DNA of 37,913 nucleotides from Candidatus Scatomonas merdavium (GTDB lineage Bacteria > Bacillota > Clostridia > Lachnospirales > Lachnospiraceae). Each line of letters starts with the position of its first letter. Position 1 is the stretch's first letter. The stretch spans positions 1 through 37,913 of the forward strand of contig DVJR01000040.1 of the NCBI GenBank assembly GCA_018716575.1. Direction: 5' to 3'. The position numbers were made by a program, and so were the translations under genes. Below, piece after piece: positions 17,575 to 25,510 of this stretch. The notes beneath the pieces were generated by a model. It was given only the letters and a program-made list of their open reading frames with translations. It ran no database searches and had not been told where the DNA came from.

Positions 17575-18488
17575 GCCTGATCACCTGCCTTTTCTACGAA
17601 GATATCACCCAGCGAGGGTTCATAATTTCCAAACTGCTCCACGTCCAGATCGGCTTCGGCCAGAGCCGCCATCAGACGGCGCTTGTCGACGCCCTGGACA
17701 AGCTGCAGGATCGCCTGCTCCTTGCGGCAGCCCACAGCCGCCGCCAGATCGGAAAAGCGCTCCCGCACCAGCTCCTGCACTTCCTCGCCGCTTCGCCCCA
17801 CCAGGCTTAACACCAGACGGTTATGGCCGAATTCCTGCTTGATTTTCCGCAGATTGCCGGACAGCACGATTTCGCCCCGGTTGATCAGAACGATCTCCTC
17901 GCAGAATTCTTCCACATAGTTCATCTGATGACTGGAAAACACCACCAGCTTTCCCTCCTGAATCTGCTCCTGAATCACATCCTTCAGGATCTGTGAATTC
18001 ACCGGATCCAGGCCGGAAAAAGGCTCGTCCAGTATAATCAGCTGCGGGTCGCAGACCAGCGTCTGAGCCAGCTGTACCTTCTGCTGATTTCCTTTGGAGA
18101 GAGTCTCCAGTTTCCGGTTTTCATATTCTTCCACTCCCATTCTTTCCAGCCAGCGCCGCATATTCTTTCTCGCCTGAGCAGGCTTCATTCCACGCAGACA
18201 GGCCAGGTATACGATCTGCTCCCCCACCTTTTTCTTGGGATACAGCCCTCTTTCCTCCGGCAGGTACCCGATGCTTACCTGCTGCTTCTCCACAGGCTTT
18301 CCGTCCAGCAGTACTTCTCCCTGGTTCGCCCGGAATACGTTCATGATAATCCTTATGGTCGTCGTCTTCCCCGCGCCGTTTCGGCCCAGCAGGCCCAGCG
18401 CCTTCCCGCTCTCCACATCAAAGGAAATTCCGTGCAGGATTTCCGTCTCACCGAATTTCTTGTAGAGATTCTTCACTTCCAGCTTCAC
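17571..18488 (-). CDS. ABC transporter ATP-binding protein (NatA-like)
   Basis: The 305-aa cytoplasmic ATPase energises the adjacent permease. Visible are Walker A GRNGAGKTTTIRI (about 35-47), the Q-loop in GYLPEERGLYP, the signature LSKGNQQKVQLAQTL, Walker B LIILDEPFSGLD and the switch His in VFSSHQMNYVEE. The DUF4162-like C-terminal tail (about 220-305) is typical of NatA-type subunits. It is translationally coupled to the permease (ATGA overlap) and follows the ferredoxin-like gene by 21 bp. Confidence 0.95.
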   Translation of the reverse strand: MKLEVKNLYKKFGETEILHGISFDVESGKALGLLGRNGAGKTTTIRIIMNVFRANQGEVLLDGKPVEKQQVSIGYLPEERGLYPKKKVGEQIVYLACLRGMKPAQARKNMRRWLERMGVEEYENRKLETLSKGNQQKVQLAQTLVCDPQLIILDEPFSGLDPVNSQILKDVIQEQIQEGKLVVFSSHQMNYVEEFCEEIVLINRGEIVLSGNLRKIKQEFGHNRLVLSLVGRSGEEVQELVRERFSDLAAAVGCRKEQAILQLVQGVDKRRLMAALAEADLDVEQFGNYEPSLGDIFVEKAGDQA

Positions 18489-18509
18489 ATTTCCTACCTC
18501 TCTTACCCT

Positions 18510-18761
18510 TCATTCTGTTTCGAACATTTCTGCAATATCCAGCATCAGCGCACTGATGCCGATATGCTGCGGGCAGACCTTTTCACACCGCCCGCAGCGG
18601 ATACACTCATCCGCCTTCGCTTCCAGCCGTCTGTACTTTTCCCGAACCTTTTCCGGTCCTTCCCTCTCCGCCTCGCTGCAGATGGCAAGCACCTCCGGTA
18701 TGAGAATTCCGGCGGGACACGGCAGGCAATAGCTGCACTGCGTACACTTCAGCAGCGACAT
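18510..18761 (-). CDS. Free-standing 4Fe-4S protein resembling an aldo/keto reductase tail
   Basis: The 83-aa protein has two Cys clusters: CTQCSYCLPCP at 6-16 and CIRCGRCEKVCP at about 53-64, enough for two [4Fe-4S] clusters. The first motif followed by AGILIPEV is what is seen at the C-terminus of Fe-S aldo/keto reductases of the COG1453 type. Here that domain stands alone. AAAGGAGG lies about 8 bases before the ATG and a promoter is visible upstream (18876-18905), so it appears to be a real gene rather than a cut-off remnant. No reductase reading frame is found upstream before the rny terminator. It leads the unit with the ABC exporter and HAD genes. Confidence 0.8.
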   Translation of the reverse strand: MSLLKCTQCSYCLPCPAGILIPEVLAICSEAEREGPEKVREKYRRLEAKADECIRCGRCEKVCPQHIGISALMLDIAEMFETE

Positions 18762-18875
18762 TTTGCCGCCTCCTTTCTTCCGCCCTCAAAACTGTACCCC
18801 CGGCTGCCTCCCCGGATTCTCTGCCCGGCCGCCTGTCGGCTTCTTCCGGGGTCTCCCTGGGCGGCGTCCTTTGTG

Positions 18876-18905
18876 AGTATACCATATCCGGTGGATTTCC
18901 TACAA
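18876..18905 (-). promoter_or_regulatory. Candidate sigma-A promoter of the Fe-S/ABC unit
   Basis: TTGTAG (18900-18905) and an extended -10, TGGTATACT (hexamer 18876-18881), with 18 bp between. It lies between the rny terminator and the Fe-S gene. Confidence 0.6.
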
Positions 18906-18975
18906 TATGACGAACCATATCTTAAGAAAATTAACAGAATTTTTGCCTGCTCTTTACCGAAAACAGACGCGGGTG

Positions 18976-19026
18976 AAAAAAAGAGCCGGACGGTTCCGCA
19001 TCTCTGCGCCGCCGTCCGGCTCTTTT
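18976..19026 (-). terminator. Intrinsic terminator of rny
   Basis: A strong stem, AAAAGAGCCGGACGG with CCGTCCGGCTCTTTT, and a T7 tract lies directly after the rny stop. It ends the recA-recX-rny unit. Confidence 0.95.
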
Positions 19027-19028
19027 CC

Positions 19029-20594
19029 TTATTTCGCGTAATCAGTTACGCGGCTTTCACGAATTACATTCACCTTAATCTGTCCCGGATATTCCAGCTC
19101 ACTCTCAATCTGCTTGGAAATATCCCTGGCCAGCAACACCATATCTGCATCATTGACCTGTTCCGGCACTACCATGATGCGAACCTCCCGGCCTGCCTGA
19201 ATGGCATAGGATTTCTCAACTCCCTTGAAGGAATTGGTGATATCTTCCAACTGTTTTAATCTGTTCGTATATGTCTCCAGAGTCTCTCTCCGGGCGCCGG
19301 GCCTTGCCGCAGAAATCGCATCGGCAGCCTGTACGACGCAGGCGATCAGAGACTGAGGTTCAACATCGCCATGATGTGCTTCCACAGCATTCACCACAAT
19401 GCCGGACTCCTTATACTTCCGGCAGAGCTCTGCTCCAATCTGGATGTGGGAGCCCTCCACCTCATGGTCAATTGATTTTCCGATATCATGCAACAGACCG
19501 GCACGTTTTGCCGTCCGGACATCCAGTCCCACTTCTCCGGCCAGAAGTCCTGCCAGCTGTGCAACTTCGATCGAGTGTTTTAAAGCATTCTGTCCATAGC
19601 TGGAACGGAATTTCATCCTTCCCAGCAACCGCACCAGCTCCGGATGAATACCGTGCACGCCCACTTCCAGCGTGGCCGCTTCACCTTCTTCCCGAATCAT
19701 GGTGTCTACTTCTTTCTGGGCCTTCTCCACCATCTCTTCGATGCGAGCCGGATGAATACGCCCGTCAACAATCAGTTTTTCCAAAGCAATCCTGGCGACT
19801 TCCCGCCGGATTGGATCAAATGAAGATAATACGACTGCTTCCGGCGTGTCGTCGATAATCAGATCTACGCCTGTCAGCGTTTCCAGCGTCCGGATATTTC
19901 GTCCTTCCCGTCCGATAATCCGTCCCTTCATCTCATCGCTCGGAAGCTGTACCACAGATATCGTGGATTCCGCCACGTGATCAACCGCACATTTCTGAAT
20001 AGCTGTCACTACGTAATCCTTTGCTTTGCGTCCTGCTTCTTCTTTCGCCTTGCTCTCCAGTTCCTTGTAGAGCTTGGCCGTATCAATTTTCACTTCGTCT
20101 TCAACAGATTTCAGAAGATATTCCTTTGCCTGTTCGGAGGTCAAACCGGAAATTCTTTCCAGTTCCCGTACTCCTTGATCGTGTAATTCGTCAACCTTCT
20201 TTTCTTTCTTCTTCAGCTCTGCCTCTTTTGCTGTCAGGTCGTTCTCGCGTCTCTCCAGCGTCTCCGCTTTCCGGTCCGTAGATTCCTCTTTCGCCAGTAC
20301 ACGCTTTTCATACTTCTGCAGTTCCGCTCTCCGTTCCCGGTATTCCCTGTCCTGTTCATTCTTGACTTTCAGGTTTTCCTCTTTGGCTTCCAGGAGAGCC
20401 TCTCTCTTCTTGGTTTCAGCCGTTTTTAATGCCTCATCTATTATGTTTCTGGCTTTTTCCTCGGCAGTGCCAATCTTTTCAGCATCCTGCTGAACTTTTC
20501 TGGCAACTGCAGCCTTTCCGGCAACAGGAACCGCAATAAGTACGGTGACAACCACAGCAACGGCCGCAATAATAACAGTAATTATTGGATCCAT
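19029..20594 (-). CDS. rny: Ribonuclease Y
   Basis: Membrane-anchored endoribonuclease that initiates mRNA decay in Firmicutes. The 521-aa protein shows an N-terminal membrane helix (about 3-22), a long charged coiled coil (about 30-190), a KH RNA-binding domain with [15 protein letters not shown] (about 215-230), and an HD nuclease domain with [12 protein letters not shown] (about 365) and [16 protein letters not shown] lies 10 bases before ATG at 20594; a GTG one codon earlier is also possible. The SD is itself part of a small AGGAG/CTCCT hairpin. It has a promoter of its own right at the recX stop and a strong terminator downstream. Confidence 0.97.
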   Translation of the reverse strand: MDPIITVIIAAVAVVVTVLIAVPVAGKAAVARKVQQDAEKIGTAEEKARNIIDEALKTAETKKREALLEAKEENLKVKNEQDREYRERRAELQKYEKRVLAKEESTDRKAETLERRENDLTAKEAELKKKEKKVDELHDQGVRELERISGLTSEQAKEYLLKSVEDEVKIDTAKLYKELESKAKEEAGRKAKDYVVTAIQKCAVDHVAESTISVVQLPSDEMKGRIIGREGRNIRTLETLTGVDLIIDDTPEAVVLSSFDPIRREVARIALEKLIVDGRIHPARIEEMVEKAQKEVDTMIREEGEAATLEVGVHGIHPELVRLLGRMKFRSSYGQNALKHSIEVAQLAGLLAGEVGLDVRTAKRAGLLHDIGKSIDHEVEGSHIQIGAELCRKYKESGIVVNAVEAHHGDVEPQSLIACVVQAADAISAARPGARRETLETYTNRLKQLEDITNSFKGVEKSYAIQAGREVRIMVVPEQVNDADMVLLARDISKQIESELEYPGQIKVNVIRESRVTDYAK

Positions 20595-20644
20595 CACAGG
20601 AGCACCTCCTTATTCAGTTTTCATTGTACATTCACAACATCTCA

Positions 20645-20673
20645 ATTTTATACTCATTTCATAAATTTGTCAA
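20645..20673 (-). promoter_or_regulatory. Sigma-A promoter of rny
   Basis: TTGACA (20668-20673) and TAAAAT (20645-20650) with 17 bp between. The -35 immediately follows the recX stop codon (20674-20676). It lets rny be made independently of SOS-driven recA-recX transcription. Confidence 0.88.
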
Positions 20674-21255
20674 TCAGTCTGCAAAGAAATTTGACAACGC
20701 TTCATCCTGATAGTCCCTCAGCGCATGACGTATGTCTCCGGAAGAAAATCCCCGCCGGGCCAGATATCCGTACAGGCGCCGCAGCTCTTTTTCTTCCAGC
20801 TTATGGGGCTGACCGGCCCTTTTCAACAGGAGCCGGCGAATCAGCACACTTTCATCGCCCGCAGCCAACGTCAGAGCCTCTTCGATCAGTTCTTCCCGTA
20901 TGCCCTTGTCCAGCAGAAATGAGCGCAGGGCGGCCCTGCTTTTCTTTCCGCCCGCGCTCATCACATAATTCTCTGCATACCTCCGGTCATTGACGTAACC
21001 GTAGGATTTCACATATTCCAGCGCCGTTCCTGTCTCTTCCGGGCCAAAGCCTTCCCGTCCCAGCCGCTCCAGCAGCTCCCGTTCCGAACGGTCCCGGCTC
21101 ATCAGCAGGCGCATGGCTCTCCGGACGGCTTCCTTTGCCCTGCCGTCCGTCCCGCGTTCCCATTCTTCAGCCGCCGCGCCATGCGCCGCTTCCCTGTCCT
21201 CCTGCTCTTCTCCGCAGGGCCAGCGCTTACCCGCGCATTGCTCTTCATACGCCAT
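20674..21255 (-). CDS. recX: Regulatory protein RecX
   Basis: RecX binds RecA filaments and modulates recombinase activity. The 193-aa protein begins with a Glu/Arg-rich extension (about 1-42) not needed for the fold, followed by three-helix RecX repeats: RAMRLLMSRDRSERELLERL, then LEYVKSYGYVNDRRYAENYV, then a C-terminal repeat ending near LRDYQDEAL. It starts 2 bp after the recA stop with GGAGAA as SD, so it is co-transcribed with recA and should share its SOS control. Confidence 0.93.
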   Translation of the reverse strand: MAYEEQCAGKRWPCGEEQEDREAAHGAAAEEWERGTDGRAKEAVRRAMRLLMSRDRSERELLERLGREGFGPEETGTALEYVKSYGYVNDRRYAENYVMSAGGKKSRAALRSFLLDKGIREELIEEALTLAAGDESVLIRRLLLKRAGQPHKLEEKELRRLYGYLARRGFSSGDIRHALRDYQDEALSNFFAD

Positions 21256-21257
21256 AA

Positions 21258-22322
21258 TTATTCTCCGTCATTCCCGCCGGGGACTTCAGCCTGCGCTCCC
21301 TCCGGATCTCCCGACGGCAGACCTGAATCCAGGCCATAGGCCGCCCGGACCTTCGCCTCCACTTCATCCAGCACCTCCGGATGCTCCTTCAGATAGATCT
21401 TGGCATTCTCGCGGCCCTGGCCGATCTTGCCCTCATTATAGGCAAACCAGGCGCCGCTCTTCTGGATCACGCCCATGCTGACCGCCAGATCCAGCACGTC
21501 TCCCTCCCGGGAAATACCCTTGCCGAACATGATATCGAATTCCGCCTCACGGAAGGGCGGAGCCACCTTATTCTTCACCACCTTGATGCGGGTGCGGTTG
21601 CCCACCACCTCGCCGCCCTGCTTAAGGGCCTCGATCCGGCGCACATCCAGCCGCACGGAGGAATAGAACTTCAGAGCCCGTCCGCCGGTGGTAGTCTCCG
21701 GATTGCCGAACATAACGCCCACCTTCTCACGGAGCTGGTTGATAAAGATTACAATACAGTTGGTCTTGCTGATGGCCGCCGTCAGCTTCCGGCAGGCCTG
21801 AGACATCATTCTGGCCTGCAGTCCCACATGGGAGTCGCCCATATCACCGTCAATCTCCGCCTTGGGTACCAGGGCCGCCACGGAATCCACGATCACAATA
21901 TCCACGGCTCCGGAGCGCACCATGGTCTCCGTAATCTCCAGCGCCTGCTCGCCGTTGTCCGGCTGGGAAATGTACAGATTGTCAATATCCACGCCGATAT
22001 TCCTGGCGTAGACCGGATCCAGGGCATGCTCGGCGTCGATGAAGCCGGCGATGCCGCCCCTCTTCTGCACCTCCGCCACCATATGAAGGGCCACCGTCGT
22101 CTTACCGGAGGACTCCGGCCCGTAGATCTCCACAATCCTGCCCTTGGGCACGCCGCCCAGTCCCAGGGCGATGTCCAGGCTCAGAGCGCCTGTGGGCACC
22201 GTCTCCACGTTCATATTCGCGCCGGAATCTCCCAGCTTCATGACGGCTCCCTTCCCATACTGCCTCTCGATCTGCCCCAGCGCCGCGTCCAGGGCCTTCA
22301 TTTTATCCTCATGATTTGCCAT
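21258..22322 (-). CDS. recA: Recombinase RecA
   Basis: ATP-dependent strand-exchange protein and LexA co-protease. The 354-aa protein has Walker A GPESSGKT at 68-75, Walker [10 protein letters not shown] (about 140), the L1/L2 loops and the conserved [19 protein letters not shown] segment, with an acidic C-terminal tail. I place the start at 22322 ([12 protein letters not shown]) because AAGGAG sits 6 bases upstream; an in-frame extension to 22349 would overlap the LexA box and has no homology. It leads recX and rny. Its promoter and operator are described separately. Confidence 0.98.
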   Translation of the reverse strand: MANHEDKMKALDAALGQIERQYGKGAVMKLGDSGANMNVETVPTGALSLDIALGLGGVPKGRIVEIYGPESSGKTTVALHMVAEVQKRGGIAGFIDAEHALDPVYARNIGVDIDNLYISQPDNGEQALEITETMVRSGAVDIVIVDSVAALVPKAEIDGDMGDSHVGLQARMMSQACRKLTAAISKTNCIVIFINQLREKVGVMFGNPETTTGGRALKFYSSVRLDVRRIEALKQGGEVVGNRTRIKVVKNKVAPPFREAEFDIMFGKGISREGDVLDLAVSMGVIQKSGAWFAYNEGKIGQGRENAKIYLKEHPEVLDEVEAKVRAAYGLDSGLPSGDPEGAQAEVPGGNDGE

Positions 22323-22340
22323 AACAATCTCCTTTTCACA

Positions 22341-22354
22341 TGAACACATGTTCG
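22341..22354 (-). promoter_or_regulatory. LexA (Cheo/SOS) box of recA
   Basis: CGAACATGTGTTCA on the minus strand matches the Firmicute LexA consensus CGAACRNRYGTTYC at 13 of 14 positions. It lies 14 bases downstream of the -10, so bound LexA would block transcription; DNA damage would induce recA-recX. Confidence 0.9.
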
Positions 22355-22367
22355 TTTCGCTATTAGA

Positions 22368-22396
22368 ATCATATTACACTTTTTCCCCGTTGTCAA
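22368..22396 (-). promoter_or_regulatory. Sigma-A promoter of recA
   Basis: TTGACA (22391-22396) and TATGAT (22368-22373), 17 bp apart, immediately upstream of the LexA box. Confidence 0.92.
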
Positions 22397-22840
22397 CACA
22401 AATTTCCGCCTGTCCGCGCCGGCTGCGAAAAAGCAAAAACTGCCGTTATTCTGTTGTACTCCTCAGGGAAATGCCGCAGCGACCGCTGCCGCCAGATGAT
22501 AGTATCACTTTAACACACCGGCAGGCCGCCGTCAACGATCCGTGGAAATTTTTATCCGGTTTTTCTGAATAAGCAGGAAATACAGAAGTTCTCTGGACTT
22601 CAGCCAAAGCTTTCCTGCCGATAGAGCATTTACTCCTTGTCTGTTTTACAACTGCACAGAGCCAGCCGGTCCGTCAGCAGACAAGACGAATATAGCAGAA
22701 TACAGTGGCGGGAAAGCCCTGAAACGGTCTTCCCGCCACTGTATTCTGCCATATTCTTAAAGCAAGCCTCTCAACCCTGGAACCGCCTGCATCCGACTGT
22801 CCTCAGGGGTATTCAGAAGCAGCCATCTCCGAAAGCCTTC
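22397..22840. other. recA-glgA intergenic region (about 440 bp, no gene)
   Basis: No coding frame is convincing here. On the minus strand a possible second promoter, TTGACG (22530-22535) and TAAAGT (22507-22512) with 17 bp between, points toward recA and would give a long leader. A nested hairpin spans 22573-22618 (GCAGGAAA/TTTCCTGC outside, GAAGT/ACTTC inside). A very long palindrome is at 22688-22756. No clear U-tract terminator for glgA is seen. Confidence 0.5.
22688..22756. repeat. 27-bp near-perfect palindrome (long hairpin)
   Basis: Arms 22688-22714 and 22730-22756 pair at 26 of 27 positions (mismatch A22694/C22750) around a 15-base loop. The inner core GCAGAATACAGTGGCGGGAA is perfectly repeated in inverse. 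No T-run follows on either strand, so it is not a canonical intrinsic terminator. It could be a small palindromic mobile element or an mRNA 3'-end structure for glgA. Confidence 0.85.
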
Positions 22841-24280
22841 TTAAGCCAGCCAGTCGTACAGCTCCTGATACTGCCGCGCCGAGTTGCCCCAGGAATAATC
22901 CTGCGCCATGGCCCGGTCCACAATCTTGTTCCATTCCCGTTTCCGATCGTAATAAATCCTCTCCGCGTAACGGATGGTGCCCAGCATCTCATGGGCGTTG
23001 TAATTGGCGAAAGAAAATCCCGTTCCGGTTCCTTCGTATTCATTGTAGGGCTCCACCGTATCCTTCAGGCCGCCCGTCTCCCGGACGATGGGCACCGTCC
23101 CGTACCGCAGGCTCATGAGCTGGCTCAGGCCGCAGGGCTCGAACAGCGACGGCATCAGGAAGGCATCGCAGGCCGCATAGATCTTGTGGGACAGCTCCTC
23201 GGAATAATAGATATTCGCGGAAACCTTCTTATCATACTTCCAGGCGTAGTGCCGGAACATATTCTCATATTTCGGATCGCCGGTACCCAGAACCATCAGC
23301 TGAATGCCGTCCTGGCACATCTCTTCCATCATGTAGGCGATCAGATCGAAGCCCTTCTGGTCGGTCAGCCGGGAGACGATGCCGATCATCATAGTCTTGG
23401 GATCCACGTCCAGGCCCATATCCTGCTGCAGGGCCGTCTTGTTCCTGGACTTCTCCTTCCGGAAGGTACGGGCACTGTAATTCTTGTAGATATACCGGTC
23501 GGTCTCCGGATTGTACTCATCGTAATCAATGCCGTTGACAATCCCCCTCAGGTCATGCTCCCTGGCACGCATCAGGCCGTCCAGTCCCTCGCCGTAGAAC
23601 GGGGTCTTGATCTCCTCCGCATAGGTTCTGCTGACGGTGGTAATAGCGTCGGCATACACCAGGCCGCCCTTCAGATAATTGGCGTCCTTGTTGAATTCCA
23701 GCTTATCCGGCGTGAAGTAATAATCCGCCAGTCCGGTGATGCTCTTCACGCTCTTGATATCCCACACGCCCTGGAATTTCAGGTTGTGTATGGTCATAAC
23801 CGTCTTAATCCCCCGGAAAAACTCACTGCCCTGGAACCGTTCATGCAGATACACGGGAACCAGTCCCGTCTGCCAGTCGTGACAGTGAATAATGTCCGGC
23901 CGAAAATCAATTACAGGCAGCACCGACAGAACTGCCTTTGAGAAAAACGCGAACTTTTCCAAATCCCAGGGCATGCCCGCATAGGGACGATCTCCTGAGA
24001 AATGCTCTTCATTATCTATAAAATAAAACCGGATGCCTTCATACTCTGCAGTCAGTATCCCCACATACTGCTGCCGCCAGTTCAGATCCAGATAAAAACT
24101 GGTGATATACTGCATCTGGTTCTTGAATTCTTCCTTTATCATGGAGTATTTGGGAATAATGACTCTGACGTCAAAATATTCCTTCGGAAAACATTTCGGA
24201 AGCGAGCCTACCACATCAGCCAGCCCTCCCGTCTTGATAAACGGCACGCTTTCAGACGCTACGAACAAAATCTTTTTCAT
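22841..24280 (-). CDS. glgA: Glycogen synthase (ADP-glucose type, GT5)
   Basis: Transfers glucose from ADP-glucose to growing alpha-1,4-glucan. The 479-aa GT-B enzyme has the N-terminal KTGGLADVVGSLPK motif that binds the sugar nucleotide (about 15-28), HCHDWQTGLVP around 130, and the C-terminal GT1 half with VSRLTDQKGFDL and FEPCGLSQLMSLRYGTVP (about 375-395). The start at 24280 (MKKILFVASE) is preceded by AAGGGGGA; the in-frame extension to 24406 overlaps the promoter and is not coding. No glgB, glgC, glgD or glgP lies in the window, so it is a lone copy beside spo0A. Confidence 0.96.
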   Translation of the reverse strand: MKKILFVASESVPFIKTGGLADVVGSLPKCFPKEYFDVRVIIPKYSMIKEEFKNQMQYITSFYLDLNWRQQYVGILTAEYEGIRFYFIDNEEHFSGDRPYAGMPWDLEKFAFFSKAVLSVLPVIDFRPDIIHCHDWQTGLVPVYLHERFQGSEFFRGIKTVMTIHNLKFQGVWDIKSVKSITGLADYYFTPDKLEFNKDANYLKGGLVYADAITTVSRTYAEEIKTPFYGEGLDGLMRAREHDLRGIVNGIDYDEYNPETDRYIYKNYSARTFRKEKSRNKTALQQDMGLDVDPKTMMIGIVSRLTDQKGFDLIAYMMEEMCQDGIQLMVLGTGDPKYENMFRHYAWKYDKKVSANIYYSEELSHKIYAACDAFLMPSLFEPCGLSQLMSLRYGTVPIVRETGGLKDTVEPYNEYEGTGTGFSFANYNAHEMLGTIRYAERIYYDRKREWNKIVDRAMAQDYSWGNSARQYQELYDWLA

Positions 24281-24343
24281 ATGTGGAAAATCCCCCTTTT
24301 CCGGTATTCGCCGCCAGGACAAAAGCCTGTCAGACCTGACTAA

Positions 24344-24372
24344 ATTATACCTTATCAAAAGTGCCCCGTCAA
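24344..24372 (-). promoter_or_regulatory. Sigma-A promoter of glgA
   Basis: TTGACG (24367-24372) and TATAAT (24344-24349), 17 bp apart, about 65 bases before the glgA ATG. Confidence 0.9.
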
Positions 24373-24393
24373 CCCGGATGCCTGGGGTGCAAA

Positions 24394-24423
24394 GCCGGTT
24401 TTCCATCGAACGAAAAACCCGGC
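24394..24423 (-). terminator. Possible weak terminator of spo0A
   Basis: GCCGG-TTTTC pairs with GAAAA-CCGGC (one bulged G) just downstream of the spo0A stop, but only three Ts follow, so some read-through to glgA is likely. Confidence 0.45.
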
Positions 24424-24431
24424 CCGCCTGC

Positions 24432-25220
24432 TCAGTTCTTATATTCCAGACGGATTTTATCAGCGATCAGCGCGATGAATTCCGAATTGGTCGGCTTGCC
24501 CTTCCCGGTGCTGACCGTATAACCGAACAGCTCGTCTATGGTATCCATTTTGCCGCGGCTCCACGCCACTTCGATGGCATGGCGTATGGCCCGCTCCACA
24601 CGGCTCGGCGTGGTCTGATATTTCTTCGCAATAGTGGGATACAGAATTTTGGTAATGGAGTTCAGCATCTCCATATCATCCACCGAAAGAATAATCGCAT
24701 CTCTCAGATACTGATAACCCTTGATATGTGCCGGAACACCGATTTCATGAATAATATTTGTCACATCCAGTTCCAGATTACGTTCCTGCCGGCTGCTTCT
24801 TCCGTCTCTGGCGCCGCCGTTTCCCTCTCTTCTCCTGGCAGATATACCACGGACGTTCTTGATACGGTTCAGAAGCATATCATTGTCAAACGGTTTCAGA
24901 ATGTAGTAAGCCGCGCCCAGATTGAACGCATCCTCTGTGATTCTGTCCTGTCCCACAGCAGAAACCACAATAAACGCGGGATGCTTTTTCAAAGTCGTAT
25001 CCTGATTGACTTTCTCCATCATCGTAAGGCCGTCCATTTTCGGCATAATGATATCCAGCAGAACAACATCCGGTTGTTTTTGCCGTATGATCTCATACAG
25101 ATCTTTTCCGTTATCGGCGCTTCCGACCAGTTCCAGCTCCCGGTCATTTTCAATCAGCGTACCGAAAAGATCCAGTATCCGTTCATTGTCATCGGCTACT
25201 GCAACATTCAACTTGTCCAT
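24432..25220 (-). CDS. spo0A: Sporulation transcription factor Spo0A
   Basis: Master regulator of entry into sporulation. The 262-aa protein has a receiver domain with acidic residues D10/D11 and phospho-acceptor D56 ([13 protein letters not shown]), a poorly conserved Gly/Arg/Ser-rich linker (about 130-150), and the C-terminal Spo0A DNA-binding domain with [20 protein letters not shown] and the conserved [15 protein letters not shown] end. GGAGGAGA lies about 6 bases before the ATG at 25220; an in-frame start at 25241 lies 5' of this SD. spoIVB, the usual upstream neighbour, is absent; the gene stands alone with its own promoter. Confidence 0.98.
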   Translation of the reverse strand: MDKLNVAVADDNERILDLFGTLIENDRELELVGSADNGKDLYEIIRQKQPDVVLLDIIMPKMDGLTMMEKVNQDTTLKKHPAFIVVSAVGQDRITEDAFNLGAAYYILKPFDNDMLLNRIKNVRGISARRREGNGGARDGRSSRQERNLELDVTNIIHEIGVPAHIKGYQYLRDAIILSVDDMEMLNSITKILYPTIAKKYQTTPSRVERAIRHAIEVAWSRGKMDTIDELFGYTVSTGKGKPTNSEFIALIADKIRLEYKN

Positions 25221-25315
25221 ACTATCTCCTCCATAATTCATTCAGCTTTCTATCCATGTTTGTAAAAGACGGGCACCCTTTGTAACTTTTTCTATTCCTT
25301 CCAAACACTATCTGT

Positions 25316-25344
25316 ATTATATGAATTATGGACTACTAATTCAA
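25316..25344 (-). promoter_or_regulatory. Sigma-A promoter of spo0A
   Basis: TTGAAT (25339-25344) and TATAAT (25316-25321) with 17 bp between, giving a 5' UTR of about 90 bases. No convincing sigma-H promoter was found. Confidence 0.85.
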
Positions 25345-25373
25345 TAGATTTTATGGCACAACGTTCATTTTCG

Positions 25374-25380
25374 TTCGACA
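25374..25380 (-). promoter_or_regulatory. 0A box upstream of spo0A
   Basis: TGTCGAA on the minus strand is an exact 0A box, centred about 36 bases upstream of the -35. This placement suits autoregulation by Spo0A~P. The surrounding 25242-25510 stretch is markedly AT-rich and holds no gene. Confidence 0.7.
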
Positions 25381-25510
25381 AATATTTTATTTATATGATA
25401 TTTTCTGACATTTCATATTTTTACATTATTTTGCATAATTCTTTTTATTTTTACATTTTTTGATATAATTCAGCAAATTCTGATTTGTTTCGTCATATAT
25501 TTTCTTTCTG

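Noticed and set aside
18607-18918. 103-aa frame overlapping the Fe-S gene
   Set aside because: Different frame of the same strand crossing the promoter; no aldo/keto reductase remnant could be read in it.
22323-22349. Nine-residue N-terminal extension of RecA
   Set aside because: It overlaps the LexA box and the SD of the internal ATG, and lacks homology.
24281-24406. 42-residue extension of GlgA
   Set aside because: It covers the glgA promoter and 5' UTR; the family start MKKILFVASE has its own SD.
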